Assembly (NCBI GenBank): GCA_910584835.1
Contig: CAJUEG010000093.1
Coordinates: forward strand, 1-8,994
DNA from: an uncultured Oscillospiraceae bacterium
GTDB taxonomy: Bacteria > Bacillota > Clostridia > Oscillospirales > Oscillospiraceae
Length of the DNA stretch: 8,994 nt
Direction: 5' to 3'
In this document: positions 5,424-8,994 of the stretch, piece by piece
Layout of the letters: every line of letters begins with the position of its first letter
How positions within the stretch are numbered: position 1 is the first letter of the stretch
The notes under the pieces: model-generated
Seen by the model: only the letters and a program-made list of their open reading frames with translations
What the model was told of the DNA's origin: nothing
The model's database searches: none
Position numbers and translations under genes: made by a program

Positions 5424-5921
5424 ATGGATCGGGCGACACGTTCAAAGGAGGAGCTGGCCGGCCTCTACGAGCGGCGCTTCGGCATGGTCTACCAGATCTG
5501 CCTGGTGCTGATGAAAAACGTGCCTGACGCGGAGGACGCCGCCCAAACCGTCTTTCGAAAGGTGATGGAGCGTACCGAGCCCTTTCGTGATCCGGAGCAC
5601 GAGAAGGCCTGGCTCATTGTCACCGCCCGGAACGAGTGCCGCAACCAGCTCAAGCACTGGTGGCGCGCCCGGCGGGCGGGGGAGGAGGCGCTGGACGGCC
5701 TGATCTGGGAACAGCCCCGGGACCGAGGGGTGTGGGAGCAGGTGGCGGCGCTGCCCAAGCCCCACCGGCTGGTGCTCTATCTCCACTATTACCAGGGCTA
5801 CACCACCGGGGAGATCGCGGACATGCTGGGGGAAAACCCATCCACCGTGCGCTCCAGGCTGGCCCAGGCCCGGAAGAAACTGAAACTCAAGCTGGAGGAG
5901 GATGGATATGGACAGACATGA
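5424..5921 (+). CDS. ECF-type RNA polymerase sigma-70 family factor
   Basis: A 165-aa group IV sigma factor with only the sigma2 and sigma4 domains. Sigma2 covers about 8-85: LYERRFGMVYQICLVLMKNV is region 2.1, DAEDAAQTVFRKVM (35-48) is the core-binding region 2.2, and HEKAWLIVTARNECRNQLKHWW (59-80) is the -10-reading part. A short acidic linker is followed by sigma4 (about 103-160): LPKPHRLVLYLHYYQGYTTGEIADMLGENPSTVRSRLAQARKKL, whose helix-turn-helix reads the -35. It directs core RNA polymerase to a small regulon in response to a signal. The downstream gene overlaps it and encodes a membrane protein with a short cytosolic N-terminus, the usual anti-sigma arrangement, so the factor is probably held at the membrane until released. 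The regulon and the stimulus cannot be read from the window. The family is recognised with high confidence. Confidence 0.95.
   Translation: MDRATRSKEELAGLYERRFGMVYQICLVLMKNVPDAEDAAQTVFRKVMERTEPFRDPEHEKAWLIVTARNECRNQLKHWWRARRAGEEALDGLIWEQPRDRGVWEQVAALPKPHRLVLYLHYYQGYTTGEIADMLGENPSTVRSRLAQARKKLKLKLEEDGYGQT
5896..5901 (+). promoter_or_regulatory. RBS inside the sigma gene that selects the ATG at 5908
   Basis: AGGAGG ends immediately before the ATG at 5902 but 6 nt before the ATG at 5908. The second ATG is therefore the likelier start of the membrane protein. The site lies within the sigma factor's final codons, which gives translational coupling. Confidence 0.65.
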
Positions 5922-7071
5922 GCTAAACAGAATGTTTGACAGCCTGGCCCCCGATCCCCGCCGGGAGCGGGAGCTGCTGCGCCAACTCCTCCGGGATAAC
6001 GCGAGGAGGAAACAACCGATGAAAAATTGGAAACAGATTGTTGTGGCCGCTGCGGCAGCCGCGCTGCTGGTGACGGCGGCCACAGCGGCGGTGGTGCTGC
6101 CCCGCATCGACCCGAAGTTGCTGGGCTACCTGGACGTGGACCCGGAGTGTACCCAGGAGGTGGCCCAGGCGGAGAGCCTGCTGTACCCCGGGGCCATGGC
6201 GCTGGACATCACCAGGGAGGACAACGGGGCGGTGCTCCATGTCACGCAGATTCTGCGGGATCGGTACAACGTGATGATCCTGGCGGATTTCACCGCCCCG
6301 GAGGGGACGCAGCTCTATATGGGCGCACCAAATACCGACGAGGTCAGCAGCGCCAAGGGATTCCGCAACGGCTCGGAATTCGCCGTGGGCTTCCTGAATG
6401 CGTCGGGGGAGCGTATGGGGGCCCATGGTCTGGTGTCGTTCTACAGCTGGGAGGTTTTGGAGGACGATGACCCCATGGACAACCGCCTTGCCCTGATGTT
6501 TACCCTGTCCCCCCAGCAGGGGGAGGACTCGGCCTGGGAGGCGGTATCCCTGCGTGTGCCGGCGGCGGATCTGGCCTACTGGGACCCGGAGCGGAAGCGG
6601 GAGGTGACAGTGTACCCTGGCGACTGGTCCTTTGAGGCCCCTCTGCCCCAGAAGGACATCGGCTGGGTGGTTCAGATCGATCAGGCGCTGGGTGAGCTGG
6701 ACGGCGCGTCCATCACCGCCCAGGGGGAACTGTATCTGTCTCCCATGACCCTGAAATTCGACCACAGGCGGGATGCGGGCGTGCCCTTTGTGGGCGAGAC
6801 GCAGCAGGAGAAAAACATGGCGGTTTCCCGCTGGTACTCCCTGGGCAGGGCGGAGGGGGTCACCCTGACCGGCCCGGATGGGGTGAGCGTCGGCGTGGAC
6901 TGCGGCAACGGCGCCGGAGGCTTTGGAGACGGCTGGTGGTCGGAGATATACCGCCTGAAGCAGATCACCGATCCGGCCAAGTTCCAGGGCGGCGCTCTGA
7001 CCCTGGACTGGGCCTGTGGCAAAACGGTGATTTCCCTGGACGGCCTGCGCCCTGTGGAGCCGCAGTCCTGA
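5908..7071 (+). CDS. Probable membrane-bound anti-sigma factor, single-pass
   Basis: A 387-aa protein from ATG 5908. Its first 14 bp overlap the sigma gene. Residues 1-42 are a charged, helical cytosolic segment (FDSLAPDPRRERELLRQLLRDNARRK), suited to sequestering the ECF factor. Residues about 43-64 form an Ala/Val-rich transmembrane helix (KQIVVAAAAAALLV), and the remaining roughly 320 residues are extracytoplasmic. The outer part looks beta-rich and globular: DITREDNGAVLHVTQILRDRYNV is followed by sheet-like stretches and GPDGVSVGVDCGNG. This layout recalls the DUF4179-type proteins that follow ECF factors in Clostridia, but I did not verify that family. No ZAS zinc motif (HX3CX2C) is seen. 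Context and topology argue for an anti-sigma role; the sensed ligand is unknown. The gene ends at a strong hairpin. Confidence 0.78.
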   Translation: MDRHELNRMFDSLAPDPRRERELLRQLLRDNARRKQPMKNWKQIVVAAAAAALLVTAATAAVVLPRIDPKLLGYLDVDPECTQEVAQAESLLYPGAMALDITREDNGAVLHVTQILRDRYNVMILADFTAPEGTQLYMGAPNTDEVSSAKGFRNGSEFAVGFLNASGERMGAHGLVSFYSWEVLEDDDPMDNRLALMFTLSPQQGEDSAWEAVSLRVPAADLAYWDPERKREVTVYPGDWSFEAPLPQKDIGWVVQIDQALGELDGASITAQGELYLSPMTLKFDHRRDAGVPFVGETQQEKNMAVSRWYSLGRAEGVTLTGPDGVSVGVDCGNGAGGFGDGWWSEIYRLKQITDPAKFQGGALTLDWACGKTVISLDGLRPVEPQS

Positions 7072-7076
7072 AACGG

Positions 7077-7111
7077 AAGCCCGCCCCGGTCAAGCAGACC
7101 GGGGCGGGCTT
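7077..7111. terminator. Bidirectional terminator, perfect 15-bp stem
   Basis: Arms 7077-7091 and 7097-7111 (AAGCCCGCCCCGGTC and its exact complement) enclose a 5-nt AAGCA loop. The hairpin lies 5 nt after the anti-sigma stop and 3 nt after the nth stop, so it serves both convergent genes. U-tracts are short on both strands; stem strength must do most of the work. Confidence 0.88.
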
Positions 7112-7114
7112 TGC

Positions 7115-7759
7115 TCACGCCTTGAATTCCGTTTTCGCGTACTTGCACCAGGCTGACAGGGTGCAGTTCCCGCACATGGCCTTCCTTGCGGTGCACACCG
7201 CCCGCCCGTGGAGCACCATCCGGTGGCAGAAGTTGTTGGACTCCTCCGGCGGCAGCACCTTGCGCAGCTGCTGCTCCACCTTGGCCGGGTCGCGGGTGCC
7301 GTCGGTGAGCCCCAGCCGCCCGGTGATGCGGATGCAGTGGGTGTCCGCCACCACCACACCGGGGGTGTTGTGCACATCTCCCAAAATGAGGTTGGCCGTC
7401 TTGCGGCCCACGCCGGGCAGGCGCAGCAGGTCCTCCATGGTGTCCGGCACCTTGCCGCCGTATTCGCTCAGCAGCATCTGGGCGCACAGCACCATATCCT
7501 TGCTTTTTGCACGGAAAAAGCCGCAGGAGTGGATGTACCGGCCCACCTCGTCGATGTCAGCCCCCGCAAAGCTCTCCAGGGTGGGGAAGCGCTCAAACAG
7601 GGCGGGGGTGACCTTGTTCACCCGCTCGTCGGTACACTGGGCAGACAGCCGCACGGCGAACAGCAGCTCGTAATCCTTCTCATATTGCAGGGAGCACAGG
7701 GAATCAGGATACAGCTCCTTCAGCGCCTCCACAATGGCGCGGATGTCATTCTTCGTCAT
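7115..7759 (-). CDS. nth: Endonuclease III (DNA glycosylase/AP lyase)
   Basis: This base-excision-repair enzyme removes oxidised pyrimidines and cuts the abasic strand by beta-elimination. It is 214 aa from ATG 7759, the usual length. The helix-hairpin-helix LLRLPGVGRKTANLI (111-125) carries catalytic K120, and D139 lies in VVVADTHCIRI. The C-terminal [4Fe-4S] cluster ligands C189, C196, C199 and C205 follow the exact C-X6-C-X2-C-X5-C spacing. The early LLFAVRLSAQCTDERVN block (32-48) is typical. The start is supported by GAGGTGA shortly upstream; the frame stays open to 7852 but runs into the promoter region. It is transcribed alone, divergent from glyA, and ends 3 nt before a shared terminator. 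All catalytic and cluster residues are present. Confidence 0.96.
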   Translation of the reverse strand: MTKNDIRAIVEALKELYPDSLCSLQYEKDYELLFAVRLSAQCTDERVNKVTPALFERFPTLESFAGADIDEVGRYIHSCGFFRAKSKDMVLCAQMLLSEYGGKVPDTMEDLLRLPGVGRKTANLILGDVHNTPGVVVADTHCIRITGRLGLTDGTRDPAKVEQQLRKVLPPEESNNFCHRMVLHGRAVCTARKAMCGNCTLSAWCKYAKTEFKA

Positions 7760-7777
7760 GAAACTCACCTCGTCAAC

Positions 7778-7786
7778 AGGATAGCA
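7778..7786 (-). promoter_or_regulatory. Candidate extended -10 promoter of nth
   Basis: On the minus strand, TGCTATCCT (7786-7778) fits the extended -10 pattern TGnTATnnT. At the normal distance the -35 region reads only TCGCTT, a poor match, so the extended -10 would have to compensate. Transcription would start very close to the RBS. Confidence 0.5.
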
Positions 7787-7830
7787 CAAAAAGCCCAAAA
7801 AAGCGAGGGTGTTTTTTTGTCTGGTAACAG

Positions 7831-7859
7831 TTGTGCTTTTTGGCAAAACCATGTATAAT
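7831..7859 (+). promoter_or_regulatory. Sigma-A-type promoter of glyA
   Basis: A perfect -10 TATAAT at 7854-7859 sits 17 bp after TTGTGC at 7831-7836, a half-match to the -35. The start would fall near 7866, giving a leader of about 29 nt before ATG 7895. That leaves no room for a riboswitch after the start site. Confidence 0.75.
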
Positions 7860-7894
7860 GGCAGGGACTAAATTTTTGAAAGGCGGAGACAGAT

Positions 7895-8994
7895 ATGGTT
7901 TTGGAGTATATGGATTTCGTGTCCCAGCACGACCCCGAGGTAGGCGCGGCCATCCGGGCGGAATATCAGCGGCAGTGCGACAACATTGAGCTCATCGCGT
8001 CGGAGAACATTGTGTCCGAGGCGGTGCTGGCCGCCATGGGCAGCGTACTCACCAACAAGTACGCCGAGGGCTACCCCGGCAAGCGGTATTACGGCGGCTG
8101 CCAGTGTGTGGATATTGCGGAGAATCTGGCCATTGAACGGGCGTGTGAGCTGTTCGGGGCAAAATTCGCCAACGTCCAGCCCCACTCCGGCGCCCAGGCC
8201 AACTACGCCGTCTATATGGCCCTGTGCCAGCCCGGGGACACGGTGCTGGGCATGAACCTGGATCACGGAGGGCACCTCACCCACGGCAGTCCCGTGAATT
8301 TCTCCGGCAAGTATTTCAAGATGGTGTCCTATGGCGTGAACGAGGACACCGGCGTCATTGACTACGATGAGGTGGAGCGCATCGCAAAGGAGTGCAGGCC
8401 CCGGATGATCATCGCGGGGGCGTCCGCCTATCCCCGGATCATCGACTTTGAGCGCTTCCGCGCCATAGCGGACGAGGTGGGGGCCTATCTCTGGGTGGAC
8501 ATGGCCCACATCGCGGGCCTTGTGGCGGCGGGACTCCATCCGTCCCCCGTGCCCTACGCCCACGTGGTTTCCACCACCACCCACAAAACCCTCCGGGGGC
8601 CCCGGGGCGGCCTGCTGCTCACCAACGACGAGGACCTGGCCAAGAAGCTGAACTCCGCCATTTTCCCCGGCTCCCAGGGCGGCCCGCTGATGCACGTCAT
8701 CGCCGCCAAGGCGGTGGCGCTGGGCGAGGCGCTCACCCCCGGGTTCAAAGCCTACCAGCAGCAGATTGTAAAGAACTCCTCCGCCCTGGCCGACGGCCTT
8801 GTGAAGCGGGGCATGAAGCTGGTGTCCGGCGGGACGGACAACCATCTGTCCCTCATTGACCTGCGGGAGATGGGCGACCTCACCGGCAAGGAGCTGGAGC
8901 GCCGCCTGGATGAGGTGCGCATCACCGCCAACAAGAACAAGGTGCCCGGCGACCCCCGCTCCCCCTTCCAGACCAGCGGCCTGCGGGTGGGCAG
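7895..8994 (+). CDS. glyA: Serine hydroxymethyltransferase (partial, 3' end outside window)
   Basis: This PLP enzyme interconverts serine plus tetrahydrofolate with glycine plus 5,10-methylene-tetrahydrofolate, the main source of one-carbon units. Here 366 codons are present; the family is about 410-420 aa, so the last 50 or so residues are cut off by the window edge. Motifs seen: IELIASENIVS (31-41), TNKYAEGYPGKRYYGGC (53-69), HSGAQAN (97-103), NLDHGGHLTHGS (121-132), VDMAHIAGLVAAG (201-213) with D202 and H205 contacting PLP, and VSTTTHKTLRGPRGG (225-239) with K231 as the Schiff-base lysine. The start is set by GGAG at 7885-7888, 6 nt upstream of ATG, and by the promoter just before it. It is divergent from nth and starts its own transcript. 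No disruption is seen. Confidence 0.97.
   Translation, partial: MVLEYMDFVSQHDPEVGAAIRAEYQRQCDNIELIASENIVSEAVLAAMGSVLTNKYAEGYPGKRYYGGCQCVDIAENLAIERACELFGAKFANVQPHSGAQANYAVYMALCQPGDTVLGMNLDHGGHLTHGSPVNFSGKYFKMVSYGVNEDTGVIDYDEVERIAKECRPRMIIAGASAYPRIIDFERFRAIADEVGAYLWVDMAHIAGLVAAGLHPSPVPYAHVVSTTTHKTLRGPRGGLLLTNDEDLAKKLNSAIFPGSQGGPLMHVIAAKAVALGEALTPGFKAYQQQIVKNSSALADGLVKRGMKLVSGGTDNHLSLIDLREMGDLTGKELERRLDEVRITANKNKVPGDPRSPFQTSGLRVG

Noticed and set aside
7760..7852. 31-residue N-terminal extension of endonuclease III
   Set aside because: It runs through the divergent promoter region and has no RBS. The ATG at 7759 has a good GAGGTGA and gives the standard family length and K120 numbering.
7208..7858. 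216-codon plus-strand frame across nth
   Set aside because: Shadow of nth, whose catalytic and Fe-S residues are all intact on the minus strand. It ends inside the glyA promoter.
7868..8845. 325-codon open frame antisense to glyA
   Set aside because: The sense strand encodes an unmistakable serine hydroxymethyltransferase with promoter and RBS. The antisense product (rich in His/Gly/Val) has no recognisable features.
1..8994. Search for CRISPR, tRNA, transposase, phage or toxin-antitoxin signatures
   Set aside because: No regularly spaced repeats, no cloverleaf-like sequence, no transposase or integrase motifs, and no small toxin/antitoxin gene pair were seen. The SUKH-like protein has no toxin partner in the window.

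Overview
The window looks like an ordinary chromosomal segment from a GC-rich Firmicute. The evidence is a T-box leader ahead of tyrS, strong AGGAGG-type ribosome binding sites, short intergenic gaps, and an ECF sigma/anti-sigma pair of the type common in Clostridia. Base composition and the style of the hypothetical proteins suggest an Oscillospiraceae-like gut clostridium (Flavonifractor/Lawsonibacter relatives). That placement is inference, because no 16S or other marker is present.

Layout. (1) Bases 1-54 are the 3' end of a T-box riboswitch with its terminator; the specifier half lies upstream of the window. (2) Bases 75-258 hold what looks like a wrecked NUDIX hydrolase gene: an N-terminal piece in one frame and a C-terminal piece in another, with the catalytic core missing. 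(3) tyrS (255-1487) follows with an ATGA overlap and ends at a perfect 12-bp terminator hairpin. (4) An RlmA-type 23S rRNA guanine methyltransferase (1562-2407) overlaps a 517-residue uncharacterised protein (2394-3947). That protein has a SUKH/SMI1-like N-terminus and, near its C-terminus, a motif resembling the Na+-translocating decarboxylase beta-subunit signature. (5) A shared hairpin separates it from a convergent, membrane-anchored endonuclease/exonuclease/phosphatase-fold protein (4009-5079, minus). (6) A roughly 340-bp, AT-richer divergent intergenic region carries a good minus-strand promoter, a direct repeat and an inverted repeat. (7) An ECF sigma factor (5424-5921) is translationally coupled to a single-pass membrane protein that is probably its anti-sigma factor (5908-7071). 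(8) A perfect 15-bp hairpin separates this pair from convergent nth, endonuclease III (7115-7759, minus). (9) A short divergent promoter region leads to glyA (7895 onward), which runs off the right edge.

How the genes work together. The window is mostly housekeeping: tRNA charging under tyrosine-starvation control, rRNA modification, base-excision repair and one-carbon metabolism. The less ordinary parts are the sigma/anti-sigma signalling pair, the surface EEP-fold protein, the orphan 517-residue protein and the NUDIX remnant. I found no phage, transposon, CRISPR or toxin-antitoxin locus. I do not think the window contains a clear novel multi-gene system. The best leads are the NUDIX deletion scar inside the T-box/tyrS unit and the odd C-terminal module of the 517-residue protein.
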